DNA of 64,000 nt from contig DATJZY010000188.1 in NCBI GenBank assembly GCA_035577985.1, positions 1 through 64,000 of the forward strand. The letters are read 5' to 3'. The position numbers were made by a program, and so were the translations under genes. Numbering within the stretch: position 1 is the stretch's first letter; every line of letters starts with the position of its first letter. The notes beneath the pieces were generated by a model. That model saw only the letters and a program-made list of their open reading frames with translations. It searched no databases and had not been told where the DNA came from. Below are positions 12,143 to 20,982 of this stretch, one piece after another. The DNA is from Candidatus Eisenbacteria bacterium (GTDB lineage: Bacteria > Desulfobacterota > Binatia > DP-6).

Positions 12143-13486
12143 TCAGCTCTCCGTCGAGTCGATGTGCGCCCGCGCGCGGCCCCGTGCAAGCACCAGGCGG
12201 ACGGGCTCGCCCTGGGCGAGGGTCGTGGCATCCCGGACGACCGTCCCCTGCGCGTCCTCGCGCTGCACGATGGCGTAGCCGCGCTCGAGGCAGGCGAGCG
12301 GCGAGAACGCCGCCAGGCGCGCCTGCTCGCGCTCGAACGCGCCGCGCGCCGCCCCTACCTGCCGCTCGACCGTGCGCTGCAGGCGCTCCCGATCGTGCCC
12401 GACGCGCGCCCGGGCCGCCGCCAGCACGGCGCGTGGCTCGTGCTTGCCGAGCGCGGCGACGAGGCGACGGAGCTCGCGGCGATCCCAGGCGACGCGGCGC
12501 ACGAGCGCCTGGCGCGCCCGGGTGGCGAGGTCGTCCACGCGCAGCGTCGCGTCGGCCACCCGCCGCCGCGGATCGCCGAGCCGACGGCCGAGGCCGTCGA
12601 GCCGCGTGCCCGCGAGGTGCAGGCGCCGCTCGAGACCGCCGCGCAGCCGGTCGCGACATTGCGCGACGCGGCGCGCGAGCTCGCGGCGGTCGGGCACGAC
12701 CAGCGACGCGGCGGCGGTCGGCGTCGGTGCGCGCACGTCGGCGACGAAGTCGGCGATCGTGAAGTCGACCTCGTGCCCGACGGCGGAGACGACGGGCACG
12801 CGCGACGCCGCAATCGCGCGCGCCACGACCTCCTCGTTGAACGCCCACAGGTCCTCGAGCGAGCCACCGCCCCGCCCCACCACCAGCACCTCGACGTCCG
12901 GGAGAGCGTGGAGGGCGGCGATGCCGCGGGCGATCTCCTCGGCCGCGCCGGGGCCCTGCACCCGCACGGGCCGGATGACGACGCGCGCCGCCGGCCAGCG
13001 ATCGCCGAGGACGCGCAGCATGTCGTGCACGGCGGCGCCCGCGAGCGCGGTCACGAGCCCGATCGTGCCCGGCGTCGGCGGCAAAGACCGCTTGCGCTCC
13101 TGGTCGAACAGGCCCTCGGCCGCGAGCCTCGCCTTCAGCTGCTCGAACGCGAGGCGCAGCGCCCCCAGGCCGAGCGGCTCCATGTGGTCCGCGTAGATCT
13201 GCAACCGACCACGCCAGACGCCGACCCGGCCGTACACGACCACCTCGGTGCCGTTGGTGGGCTCGAAGACGAGCTGCATGAGCTCGCGCCGGAACATGGC
13301 GGCGTCGAGCTGGGCGGTCTCGTCCTTCAGGCTGAAGTAGAGGTGCCCTGAATCCGCGCGCCGGCAGTTCGACAGCTCGCCCGCGACCCAGACCTTGCCG
13401 ATCTCGGCATCGAGCGCGCCGGCGATGCGCGCAGAGAGCTCCGAGACGCTGAGAACGCGCGGCTGGCGTCGGAGCCCGACGCCCAC
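12143..13486 (-). CDS. xseA: Exodeoxyribonuclease VII large subunit
   Basis: This 447-residue protein has the N-terminal OB-fold (VWVAGELSNCRRADSGHLYFSLKDE), the catalytic-domain landmark VLVVGRGGGSLEDLWAFNEE and AVGHEVDFTIADFVADVRAPTPTAAA. A long Arg-rich coiled-coil follows, and the C-terminal segment is LERGYAIVQ. It forms exonuclease VII with XseB. GTG at 13486 is chosen because the conserved start (PRVLSVSELSARI) follows closely. The frame stays open upstream through the palindromic element, so that element has no stop in this frame. No Shine-Dalgarno is evident. Confidence 0.92.
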   Translation of the reverse strand: MGVGLRRQPRVLSVSELSARIAGALDAEIGKVWVAGELSNCRRADSGHLYFSLKDETAQLDAAMFRRELMQLVFEPTNGTEVVVYGRVGVWRGRLQIYADHMEPLGLGALRLAFEQLKARLAAEGLFDQERKRSLPPTPGTIGLVTALAGAAVHDMLRVLGDRWPAARVVIRPVRVQGPGAAEEIARGIAALHALPDVEVLVVGRGGGSLEDLWAFNEEVVARAIAASRVPVVSAVGHEVDFTIADFVADVRAPTPTAAASLVVPDRRELARRVAQCRDRLRGGLERRLHLAGTRLDGLGRRLGDPRRRVADATLRVDDLATRARQALVRRVAWDRRELRRLVAALGKHEPRAVLAAARARVGHDRERLQRTVERQVGAARGAFEREQARLAAFSPLACLERGYAIVQREDAQGTVVRDATTLAQGEPVRLVLARGRARAHIDSTES

Positions 13487-13495
13487 GCTAGGAGG

Positions 13496-13618
13496 CCGAC
13501 CCAAGACTGCGTCTTGGGTCGGTACCGAGTACCGCGGCCTCGTGGAACGCGCGACCGGCATACCGCGAACGCCCCATGTCTCCCGTCCTCCCCGACCCAA
13601 GACACAGTCTTGGGTCGG
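13496..13618. repeat. Paired-palindrome element, short copy
   Basis: Two perfect 12-bp palindromes with 3-nt loops bound this 123-bp element. The first has CCGACCCAAGAC at 13496-13507, loop TGC and its complement at 13511-13522. The second has CCGACCCAAGAC at 13592-13603, loop ACA and its complement at 13607-13618. Between them is ACGCGCGACCGGCAT at 13547-13561, followed by ACCGCG. The same arms and the same inner motif recur at 33649-33905. It fills almost the whole gap between ctpA and xseA. No transposase or target-site duplication is evident. It could act as a transcript-stabilising, processing or attenuating hairpin pair. Confidence 0.85.
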
Positions 13619-13623
13619 CGTTC

Positions 13624-14988
13624 CTAGTCTTCGCGCTTCGCGACGAAGGTCTTGAAGACCTGCCAGCTCTTCAAGAGCTCGAGCGCGCGATCGAGCTGCG
13701 GATCGGACCCGAGCTCGCCTTCCTTCACGCCGGGCGCCGGTGCGTCGGACGCGTCCGGCTCGGCCTCCTCGCCGTCGGCCGGGACCTTCACGCCCTGCGG
13801 GTGCTCCAGATGACGCGGCAGGTTCGCCTCGCGCAGCGACGTCACCGACGACGAGTTGTTGTCGCCCTTCGCGACCTTCGTGCCCTGGTCCATGGTGATG
13901 TCGGGGACAATGCCGGTCGCCTGGATGGAGCGGCCGTTCGGCGTGTAGTAGCGCGCCGTCGTCAGACGCAGGGCGGAGCTCTCGTCCATCGGCAGGATGG
14001 TCTGCACCGATCCCTTGCCGAACGTCGTCGTGCCGAGCACGAGCGCGCGCTTGTGGTCCTGCAGGGCGCCTGCGACGATCTCGGAGGCGCTCGCGCTGCC
14101 GCCGTTCACCAGCACGACCATCGGGAAGTCCGACCACGTGCTCGGCTTGTGTGCGAAGTACTTCTGCTTCTGGTTCTCGAGGCGGCCGTCGGTGTAGACG
14201 ATGAGCCCCGCGTCGAGGAACATGTCGCTCACCTTCACGGCCTGCGTGAGGAGCCCGCCGGGGTTGTTGCGCAGATCGAGCACCACGCCCTGCAACCCGC
14301 CCGACTCCTTGTCGAGCTGGCGGACGGCGTGCTCGAGGTCGTCGTCGGTCCGCTCCTGGAACTGCGTCAGGCGGAGGTACGCGTAGCCCTTCTCGAGCAT
14401 CTTGTACTTGACGCTCTGGATCTTGATGACCTCGCGCGTGAGCGTGACGTCGAAGACCTGCGTCGGGTTGTCGCGCTTGATCGTCAGGCGGACCTTCGTG
14501 TCCTTGGGGCCGCGCATGTGCTTCACGGCCTCGACCAGCGACATGTCCTTCGTGAACTCGCCGTCGATCTTGAGGATGACGTCGCCCGACTTGATCCCGG
14601 CGCGGTAGGCGGGCGTGTCCTCGATCGGCGCCACGACCGTGAGCATGCCGCTCTTGTTCGTGATCTCGATGCCGAGCCCGCCGAAGCTGCCCTTCGTCTC
14701 GACCTGTAGCTCCTTGTAGAGCTCGGGCGTGAGATACGCGCTGTGCGGATCGAGCGAGGTGAGCATGCCGTTGATGGCCCCCTCGATCAGCTGCTTGGTC
14801 GGCACTTCGTCGACGTAGTTCTTCTGGATGATCGCGAGGATGTTCGTGAACGTCTCGAGGCCTTCGTACGACTCCTTCGAGGCGGCTCCGACCTTGCGGA
14901 CTTCCAGGAATTCCGACGCGGCGACACCGGCGAGGAACGCCAGGACGATCGCCACTCCCACACCGGTTCGTCGCTTGCGCATCAACAT
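13624..14988 (-). CDS. ctpA: C-terminal processing peptidase (S41 family)
   Basis: This 454-residue periplasmic serine protease has an N-terminal membrane anchor (about residues 8-25) and a PDZ domain (about 100-185, GLGIEI...AGIKSGDVILKIDGE). The S41 core follows, with catalytic Ser300 in GGSASASEIVAGA and Lys325 in TFGKGSVQT. The C-terminal tail is acidic and ends in a helical segment. The family trims C-termini of periplasmic and photosystem proteins or degrades tagged proteins. It is downstream of a tlpA-like gene on the same strand, and its stop lies 5 nt from the hairpin of the repeat element. ATG at 14988 is used; an ATG two codons later is possible. Confidence 0.92.
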   Translation of the reverse strand: MLMRKRRTGVGVAIVLAFLAGVAASEFLEVRKVGAASKESYEGLETFTNILAIIQKNYVDEVPTKQLIEGAINGMLTSLDPHSAYLTPELYKELQVETKGSFGGLGIEITNKSGMLTVVAPIEDTPAYRAGIKSGDVILKIDGEFTKDMSLVEAVKHMRGPKDTKVRLTIKRDNPTQVFDVTLTREVIKIQSVKYKMLEKGYAYLRLTQFQERTDDDLEHAVRQLDKESGGLQGVVLDLRNNPGGLLTQAVKVSDMFLDAGLIVYTDGRLENQKQKYFAHKPSTWSDFPMVVLVNGGSASASEIVAGALQDHKRALVLGTTTFGKGSVQTILPMDESSALRLTTARYYTPNGRSIQATGIVPDITMDQGTKVAKGDNNSSSVTSLREANLPRHLEHPQGVKVPADGEEAEPDASDAPAPGVKEGELGSDPQLDRALELLKSWQVFKTFVAKRED

Positions 14989-15050
14989 AATGGGCTCTGG
15001 TGCTCTGTTATACGCGGCCGGCGGCCGAGACGAAACCACCTCGCAGAGGC

Positions 15051-15596
15051 CTAATGCCCGGGCGTTCCGGAGACGCCGGTGTCGGTCGCCAGGAGGGCCT
15101 CGATGGCCGCCACCTGCTTCGGGGTGTCCCAGGTCCTCGGCCCGATGACCCGCTCGACGATCCGTCCCGATCGGTCGAGGAGGAAGCTCTCCGGGTAGCC
15201 CCAGACGCCGTAGTTCCGACCCACATCGCCTTGCGGATCGACGAGGACGGGAAACGTGATCTTCATCTCCTTGGCAAACTTCTTGACACCCTCGACGTCG
15301 CCCTCGTCCTGGCTGACGGCCAGCAGGACGAAGCCGCGGTCCTTCAAGCGCTGGTAGAGACGCTCCATCGACGGCATCTCCTCGCGGCAGGGCGGACACC
15401 AGGTCGCCCACAGGTTCACGAGCACCACCTGCCCGCGGTATGCCGAGAGGCGAATGGCTTGCCCGGCGAGATCGGGCAGTGCAAAGTCGGGCGCCATCGC
15501 CAGCGATCGCCCCCGACCCCAGAGCGCCAGGACGAGGATCCCGACGCCGATCGCCGCCGTGACGGCGGCGATCCTCACGCCGCGGCGGTTTGCCAT
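15051..15596 (-). CDS. TlpA/ResA-like thioredoxin-fold protein
   Basis: This 181-residue protein has an N-terminal membrane anchor (about 8-27) and a periplasmic thioredoxin domain with the redox site WATWCPPCREEMPSM (Cys67, Cys70). The TlpA signature cis-Pro region GYPESFLLDRSGRIV is also present. Such proteins reduce disulfides for cytochrome c maturation or act as periplasmic peroxidase-like reductants. ATG at 15596 overlaps the end of lgt by 22 bp, so it is coupled to lgt. Confidence 0.9.
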   Translation of the reverse strand: MANRRGVRIAAVTAAIGVGILVLALWGRGRSLAMAPDFALPDLAGQAIRLSAYRGQVVLVNLWATWCPPCREEMPSMERLYQRLKDRGFVLLAVSQDEGDVEGVKKFAKEMKITFPVLVDPQGDVGRNYGVWGYPESFLLDRSGRIVERVIGPRTWDTPKQVAAIEALLATDTGVSGTPGH

Positions 15597-16342
15597 GTGC
15601 GCTGTCGCCGCACGAGGGCGACGCCGATCGGCACGAGGACCAGCGCCGTCAGCTGCGCCGAGGTGAGCCCGAAGGCGATCACCGGCTCGATGCGCAGGAA
15701 CTCGACGAAGAACCGGGCGGTCGCCGACAGGATCAGATACCAGCCGAAGATCGTCCCCTCGGGGGGCGATCGCCTTCGCATCCGCCACAGGATCGCGAAG
15801 ATGACGAGGTAGAGAATCGTCTCGTAGACGGGCGTCGGGTGGACGCGGACGCCGGGCGGATAGGGCCAGCCGACGACCGCGTAGGGATACGCCATGCCCC
15901 ACGGGAGCTTCGTCTCGATGCCCCAGTCGCCGTCGCCCGAGAGCTGACAGCCGATGCGGCCGATCGCCTGCCCCATCACGATCGCGGGCGCGACCGCGTC
16001 GGCGCCCGCGAGCCAGCGGATGCCGGTCCGGCGAAAGAGGAACGTGACCGCCGCCGCGCCGCCGGCGAGCCCGCCGTAGAAGACGAATCCCTTGCCCGTG
16101 AGCAGGTACTCGAGTGGATGGGCGAGGAAGTCGCCGAAGCTCTCGAAGATCACCCACAGGCGCGACCCGATGATGCCGCCGACCGCCGCATACACGAGCG
16201 CGCGCGAGGCGGCGTCCGGATCCCAGCCGCGGCGCTCGAACTCGAGCGACGCGACCTTGCCCGCGGCGAGGAACGCCAGCGCGAGGCAGATGCCGAAGAC
16301 GTGGATCGGGATCGGACCGATGTGAAGGTTGTCGGGGATCAA
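15575..16342 (-). CDS. lgt: Prolipoprotein diacylglyceryl transferase
   Basis: Lgt moves diacylglycerol from phosphatidylglycerol onto the lipobox Cys of prolipoproteins in the inner membrane. This 255-residue, seven-helix protein has the Lgt signature GRIGCQLSGDGDWG, HPTPVYE and FFVEFLR. The only start that keeps the conserved N-terminus (IPDNLHIGPIPIHVFGICLALAF) is TTG at 16342, a weak start. It is the first gene of the leftward run and is divergent from dtd across 51 bp. Many lipoproteins in this window would be its substrates. Confidence 0.93.
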   Translation of the reverse strand: MIPDNLHIGPIPIHVFGICLALAFLAAGKVASLEFERRGWDPDAASRALVYAAVGGIIGSRLWVIFESFGDFLAHPLEYLLTGKGFVFYGGLAGGAAAVTFLFRRTGIRWLAGADAVAPAIVMGQAIGRIGCQLSGDGDWGIETKLPWGMAYPYAVVGWPYPPGVRVHPTPVYETILYLVIFAILWRMRRRSPPEGTIFGWYLILSATARFFVEFLRIEPVIAFGLTSAQLTALVLVPIGVALVRRQRTWQTAAA

Positions 16343-16393
16343 CGCGGAGCGCGAGTGTAGCTGAGGGTCGGGGGCGGTGCTACAAGGCCGGTC

Positions 16394-16843
16394 GTGCGAG
16401 CGGTGGTGCAGCGCGTGCGCGAGGCACGCGTGCTGGTCGACGGCGACGTCGTCGGCGAGATCGACCGCGGCCTGTGCGTGCTGCTGGGCGTGTCGGCGGC
16501 CGACTCCGAGGCCGAGGCCGATCGCCTGTGCCAGAAGATCGTCGGGCTGCGCATCTTCGAGGACGAGCGCGGCCAGATGAACAAAGCCGTGGACGAGGTC
16601 GGCGGCGCGCTGCTCGTGGTCTCGCAGTTCACGCTGCACGCCGACTGCCGCAAGGGCCGGCGGCCTTCGTTCCAGAGCGCCGCCCCGGCCGAGCGGGCGA
16701 AGAGCCTCTACGAGCACTTCGTCACGCAGGCCCGGCGCGGCGCGGTCCCGGTCCAGACCGGACGGTTCCAGGCCCACATGGCCCTCGCGCTGGTGAACGA
16801 CGGGCCGGTCACGATCGTGCTCGACACCGCCGAATGGAACTGA
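16394..16843 (+). CDS. dtd: D-aminoacyl-tRNA deacylase
   Basis: This 149-residue protein hydrolyses D-amino acids (and Gly mischarged on tRNA-Ala) from tRNA. It has the two Dtd signature motifs SQFTLHAD (residues about 76-83) and [11 protein letters not shown], whose Gly-Pro loop enters the active site of the dimer partner. The start is GTG at 16394 (MRAVVQRV). It is the first of a rightward set with the DUF1285-like gene, whose start overlaps its stop. Confidence 0.95.
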   Translation: MRAVVQRVREARVLVDGDVVGEIDRGLCVLLGVSAADSEAEADRLCQKIVGLRIFEDERGQMNKAVDEVGGALLVVSQFTLHADCRKGRRPSFQSAAPAERAKSLYEHFVTQARRGAVPVQTGRFQAHMALALVNDGPVTIVLDTAEWN

Positions 16844-17301
16844 CCGTGGCACGCGCCGGCTTCACCGCCATCCACTCGGGCAGGATCACCTTCGGCAAGG
16901 ACGGGCGCTGGTACTGCGACGACGAGATCATTCCGAACAAGGCCATCTGCCGCCTGTACGCCAGGGCCATGACGATCGACGCCGACGGCATCGCGCGCCT
17001 GCGCCTCGGCGAGGACGAGGCGCACGTCACGATCGAGGACACGCCGTGGGTGGTCGTGCAGGTCGAAGGCGGTCCCGCGCGCGGCTTCCAGATCCTCTTG
17101 AACGACGAGACGCTCGAGCCGCTCGATCCGGCGACGCTGCGCGTGGGTCCGGACAACGTCCTCTACTGCCGCGTGAAGGACGCCAGGCACGAGGCGCGGT
17201 TCCTGCGCCCCGCCTACTACGAGCTCATGCGCCACTGCGTCCCGGGCCCCGAGGGGACGCTCGTCCTTCCCGTCGGCTCCCTGCGAGTGACGCTCGCCTG
17301 A
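16834..17301 (+). CDS. DUF1285-like protein
   Basis: This 155-residue soluble protein resembles the DUF1285 family, which has no assigned enzyme activity. Supporting motifs are [27 protein letters not shown], then [15 protein letters not shown], then [23 protein letters not shown] near the end. ATG at 16834 overlaps the dtd stop by 10 nt. GTG at 16846, directly after dtd, is an alternative. Role unknown; position suggests a housekeeping function alongside tRNA-related genes. Confidence 0.7.
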   Translation: MELTVARAGFTAIHSGRITFGKDGRWYCDDEIIPNKAICRLYARAMTIDADGIARLRLGEDEAHVTIEDTPWVVVQVEGGPARGFQILLNDETLEPLDPATLRVGPDNVLYCRVKDARHEARFLRPAYYELMRHCVPGPEGTLVLPVGSLRVTLA

Positions 17302-17305
17302 CGCC

Positions 17306-17761
17306 GTGCATGTCGTCCTGGTCGCCCCGGAGATCCCGCAGAACACCGGCTCGATCGGACGGCTGTGCGTGGCGACGGGCACCCGGCTCCACCTGGTCGA
17401 GCCGCTCGGGTTCATCGTCGACGACAAGCACGTCCGCCGCGCCGGCCTCGACTACTGGGAGTACGTGCAGCTCACGCGGCACGCGAGCTGGGAAGCCTTC
17501 CTCGCCGGGCGACCGCGCGGGCGGCTCCTCCTGTTCGCGGCGCGCCCCCCGGGACCGTCGTACACGACGGTCCGCTACGCACCCGACGACATCCTCGTCT
17601 TCGGCTGCGAGAGCCGCGGGCTGCCGCCCGAAATCCGCGACGCGTACCCCGACGCCACCTACACCATTCCCATCCACGGCCCGCACGTGCGAAGCCTGAA
17701 CCTCGCCAACGCGGTCGCCATCGTGCTCTACGAGGCGCTCCGCCAGCAGGGAGCCGTCTGA
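17306..17761 (+). CDS. trmL: tRNA (cytidine/uridine-34 2'-O)-methyltransferase
   Basis: This 151-residue SPOUT-fold (knotted) methyltransferase modifies the wobble base of some leucine tRNAs. It has PEIPQNTGSIGRLCVATG at the N-terminus, GCESRGLPPEI in the knot and IPIHGPHVRSLNLANAVAIVLYEALRQ at the C-terminus. The start is GTG at 17306, 4 nt after the previous stop. Its stop overlaps the next ATG (TGATG). Confidence 0.93.
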   Translation: MHVVLVAPEIPQNTGSIGRLCVATGTRLHLVEPLGFIVDDKHVRRAGLDYWEYVQLTRHASWEAFLAGRPRGRLLLFAARPPGPSYTTVRYAPDDILVFGCESRGLPPEIRDAYPDATYTIPIHGPHVRSLNLANAVAIVLYEALRQQGAV

Positions 17762-18585
17762 TGCGGAACCTGTCGTGGACCTCGCTCCTCCTCCTGGCCG
17801 CGTGCACGGCCCTGCCGCTGCCGAAGAATGCCACCTACCATTCGTCGGACGCCGATCTCGGCGTCACGCGTATCGTGCACGGCTCGCTCGTCATCGAGAT
17901 GGAGCAGACGCGGGTCCTGATCGACCCGTGGTTCAACTCCGGCTTCACGACCCGGCAGACCGAGCCGCTCGGGCTCCTGCCCGGCGGCCTCCCCGAGCTC
18001 TCGGCCGTCGTCATCACGCACAAGCACACGGAGCACTTCGACCCCGAGGTGTTGCGCGAGCTCGCGAAGAAGGTGCCCCGCGCGATCGGGCCGCCGGCCG
18101 TCGCCGACGCGCTCCGCAGCCTCGGCTTCAAGGAGGTCACGCCGCTCGACTGGTGGGATCGGACCGAGGTCGGTCCGATCCACGTGACCGCGGTCCCGTC
18201 CAACCACTCCGCGCCCGAGAACGGGTACGTGCTCGCCACCGATCGCGCGCGCGCGTACTTCGCCGGCGACACGCGCTACTTCGACGGCATGGCGGACATC
18301 GCGACCGCGTTTCCCCACCTCGACGTCGCCTTCCTGCCGATCGGGGGCGAGCGCCTGATGGGTCTCAAGCGCACCATGGGACCGGCCGAGGCCGTCGACG
18401 CGGCACGGCTGCTCGATCCGCGCCGTATCGTGCCGATCGGCTACGGCGCGGGCAGCGGATCGCCGTTCGTGTGGTACGCGAGCGACCCCATCGCGACCTT
18501 CCGCGACGAGGCGAAGGCGGCGGGGATCGCGCCGGACCGGATCGTGGTGCTCGAGCCGGGGGAGAGCTGGCACTACTACCGCTGA
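17761..18585 (+). CDS. Metallo-beta-lactamase-fold lipoprotein
   Basis: This 274-residue predicted lipoprotein (lipobox LAAC, Cys15) has an MBL-fold domain of the UlaG/L-ascorbate lactonase-like group. The zinc motif is THKHTEHFD (His87, His89, His92), so the usual HxHxDH has Glu in place of Asp. Other ligands are likely His in SNHSAPENG and Asp in YFAGDTRYFD. Related enzymes include N-acyl-phosphatidylethanolamine-type phospholipase D. It overlaps trmL by one base. A hairpin spans its stop and that of the convergent gene. Confidence 0.85.
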   Translation: MRNLSWTSLLLLAACTALPLPKNATYHSSDADLGVTRIVHGSLVIEMEQTRVLIDPWFNSGFTTRQTEPLGLLPGGLPELSAVVITHKHTEHFDPEVLRELAKKVPRAIGPPAVADALRSLGFKEVTPLDWWDRTEVGPIHVTAVPSNHSAPENGYVLATDRARAYFAGDTRYFDGMADIATAFPHLDVAFLPIGGERLMGLKRTMGPAEAVDAARLLDPRRIVPIGYGAGSGSPFVWYASDPIATFRDEAKAAGIAPDRIVVLEPGESWHYYR

Positions 18586-18599
18586 GCGGGGCTCAGCGG
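18579..18599. terminator. Hairpin between convergent genes
   Basis: CCGCTGAGC at 18579-18587 pairs with GCTCAGCGG at 18591-18599 around a GGG loop, 9 perfect bp. It covers the stop codons of both convergent genes. No T-run follows, so it may act as a bidirectional 3'-end stabiliser rather than a classical intrinsic terminator. Confidence 0.55.
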
Positions 18600-19750
18600 C
18601 GCGGCGCCTCGATCGCGTAGAGCCGGCTCCAGTTGTCCCACAGGATCTTGCGGCGCGACGCGGCCGACAGGGGCAGCGTCCCGAAGGCCTCGACCGCGTG
18701 CGGAAACTTCGAGTCGGCGTGCGGGTAGTCGGTCGAGAACACGATGTTGTCGTCGCCGAAGCGCTCGACGTACTGCCCGACCGTCTCCTCGTCGGCCTCG
18801 ACCGAGAGCCAGCAGTTGCGGCGGAAGTAGTCCGACGGCTTCATGGTGAGGTCGGGCGCTTCGAGCGCCCCCACCCACTCGTAGTGCTCGTCGAGCCGAT
18901 AGAAGAGCCACGGGGCCCACGAGCAGTTGCCCTCGAGCAGCGCGGCGCGGAGCTTCGGAAAGCGCTCGAAGACGCCGCCGGCGCACAGGCTCACGGCGAC
19001 GGCCATGATGCCGAGCGGCTGGCTGAAGGTGTGCCACATCATCAGACGGTCGAAGATCTCGAGCGAGAAGTCGGGCTTCAGGAAGTTCTGTCCGCCGCCG
19101 TGGAACGAGATCGGCACGCCCAGCTTCTCGCACTCGGCCCACAGCGGGTCGTAGTACGGATCGTGCCACTGCCGGCGCCCGACGGCGCCCGGCGAGAGGA
19201 AGATCGCCTTGAAGCCGTACTCCCGCACCACCCGTCGCGTCTCCTCGACCGCGGACGTGACGTCATGGGGCGCGACCATCCCGGCGCCGTAGAACTTCCC
19301 CGGATACGGCTTGCAGAAATCCGCCAGCCAGTCGTTGTAGGCGCGCGCGATGGCCGCGGCGAGCTCCGGCTCGAGGCCGTCGGTGCCCATCATCTGCTTG
19401 GTATCGAGCCCGAGAACGAACAGGCCCCGTGTGGGGAACATCACCGCCGCGTCGAGCCCTTCCGCGACCATCGCATCGTACTGCGAGGCGGGATCCCAGC
19501 CGCGGCTCTCGGCCTGCGTATACGGGCTCTCGTGCGACGCCTTCCACACGTCGCCCGGACGCGAAGGACGCTGCGTGCCGAGGCGCAGGATCACGTGCGA
19601 CTTCACCTTGACCCGCATGTCGCGGCGCAGCTCGGTGAGGCCGACCGGCGCCGCGTGCTTCCACTCGGGCGCGATGTAGCGCTGCCAGAGGTCCGGCGGC
19701 TCGAAGATGTGCATGTCGCTGTCGGCGACCAGCATCCCGTCCTTGGTCAT
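18593..19750 (-). CDS. Amidohydrolase family 2 protein
   Basis: This 385-residue metal-dependent TIM-barrel protein belongs to the amidohydrolase-2/ACMSD-like family (decarboxylases and hydrolases of aromatic or lactone substrates). Metal ligands are seen in DSDMHIFEPPDLW, ISFHGGG and STDYPHADSKFP. It overlaps the upstream P450 gene by ATGA, so the two are coupled. A second family member lies upstream of the P450. The triplet suggests sequential attack on a xenobiotic, lipid or aromatic substrate, which is inferred from context only. Confidence 0.88.
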   Translation of the reverse strand: MTKDGMLVADSDMHIFEPPDLWQRYIAPEWKHAAPVGLTELRRDMRVKVKSHVILRLGTQRPSRPGDVWKASHESPYTQAESRGWDPASQYDAMVAEGLDAAVMFPTRGLFVLGLDTKQMMGTDGLEPELAAAIARAYNDWLADFCKPYPGKFYGAGMVAPHDVTSAVEETRRVVREYGFKAIFLSPGAVGRRQWHDPYYDPLWAECEKLGVPISFHGGGQNFLKPDFSLEIFDRLMMWHTFSQPLGIMAVAVSLCAGGVFERFPKLRAALLEGNCSWAPWLFYRLDEHYEWVGALEAPDLTMKPSDYFRRNCWLSVEADEETVGQYVERFGDDNIVFSTDYPHADSKFPHAVEAFGTLPLSAASRRKILWDNWSRLYAIEAPRR

Positions 19751-20976
19751 GCGACGCTCCTTCGCGCCGACGGCGTGAAGCGCACCGGCAGGTGCTTGAT
19801 GCCGCCGATGTGATTCGATCGTAGGCGCTCGGGCGGGCCCGCGGGCGCGATGTCGGGAAGGCGCGTCAGCAGCTCCTCGAACAGCAGGCGCGCTTCGAGC
19901 TGCGCCAGCGAGGCGCCGAGGCAGTAGTGCGAGCCGAAGCCGAACGAGAGGTGGTCGTTCGACGTGCGACCGACGTCGAAGCGATCGGGCTCCGGGAAGA
20001 CGTCCTCGTCGCGATTGCCCGACACGTACCAGACGGTCACCTTGTCGCCCGCCTTGATGTCGGCGCCGCGCAGGCGGACGTCGCGCGTCGCGGTGCGCCG
20101 GAAGTGCAGGACCGGCGGCACGTAGCGCAGCATCTCTTCGATCGCCGTCGGCAGGAGCGAGAGATCCTTCTGCAGCCGCGCGCGCTCGGCCGGGTGCTCG
20201 AAGAGCGTCTGCAGGCCGCCCGCGATGAGGTTCCGCGTCGTCTCGTTGCCGGCGACGGACAGCACGAGCACGAACGCGTTGAAGCCGGCCTCGGAGAGTC
20301 GCTCGCCGTCGACCTCGGCCCGCAGGAGGGCGGAGACGATGTCGTCCTTCGGCTCGCGCCGCCGCGTCTCCGCCAGCTCGTGGGCGTACATCGCGAGCTG
20401 CATCGCCGCTACGGGAGCCTGGCTCGGATCGTCGGCGTACTCCGGATCGTCCGCGCCGACGAGCGCATTCGACCAGGCGACGATCCTGCCGCGATCCTCG
20501 TACGGCACGCCCAGCAGCTCGCAGATGGCGACGACGGGCAGCTCGGCCGCGACGTCGGTCACGAAGTCGCAGCCGCCGCGCGCCTCGACGCCGTCGAGCA
20601 CGCGGGTCACGAGGGCGCGCAGCCGCGGCTCGAGGTCGCGGATCACCTTGGGCGCGAAGGTGCCGGAGACGAGCCGGCGGTGCTTCTGATGGCGCCGCGG
20701 CTCCATGGCCGTCAGCGTCTCGCGCTGCGCGGCCATGAGATCGTCGGGGTAGTCACGGATCATGATGCCGCCCTCCCACGACGAGAAGGTCGCCTGGTCG
20801 AGGGACACGGCGCGGATGTCCTCCCACTTGCTGACCACCCAGAAGCCGCGGCCGCTCCGCTCCGGATGGAAGACCACGGGCGCCTCGCGCCGCAGCCGGC
20901 GGAACGTCTCGTGCGGGACGCCGCCGACGAAGCTCTCGGGGTCGGAGAGATCGGCGAGGCCGGCGGGGAGCGTCAC
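19747..20976 (-). CDS. Cytochrome P450
   Basis: This 409-residue soluble bacterial P450 has the I-helix motif VAGNETTRN, the ExxR motif EMLRYVPPVLHFRRTATRDV, and the haem-binding loop FGFGSHYCLGA with Cys352 as thiolate ligand. The soluble form implies a separate ferredoxin/reductase; none is in the window. GTG at 20976 follows GAGG and lies 6 nt after the upstream amidohydrolase. It is similar to the second P450 at 24002-25216 (shared AEVDGERLS and GNETTRN blocks). Confidence 0.93.
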   Translation of the reverse strand: MTLPAGLADLSDPESFVGGVPHETFRRLRREAPVVFHPERSGRGFWVVSKWEDIRAVSLDQATFSSWEGGIMIRDYPDDLMAAQRETLTAMEPRRHQKHRRLVSGTFAPKVIRDLEPRLRALVTRVLDGVEARGGCDFVTDVAAELPVVAICELLGVPYEDRGRIVAWSNALVGADDPEYADDPSQAPVAAMQLAMYAHELAETRRREPKDDIVSALLRAEVDGERLSEAGFNAFVLVLSVAGNETTRNLIAGGLQTLFEHPAERARLQKDLSLLPTAIEEMLRYVPPVLHFRRTATRDVRLRGADIKAGDKVTVWYVSGNRDEDVFPEPDRFDVGRTSNDHLSFGFGSHYCLGASLAQLEARLLFEELLTRLPDIAPAGPPERLRSNHIGGIKHLPVRFTPSARRSVA

Positions 20977-20982
20977 GCCGCC

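Noticed and set aside
13486-13624. N-terminal extension of XseA through the palindromic element
   Set aside because: The frame is open but encodes only the repeat (PTQD.VLGR-type peptides), which is not part of the enzyme family.
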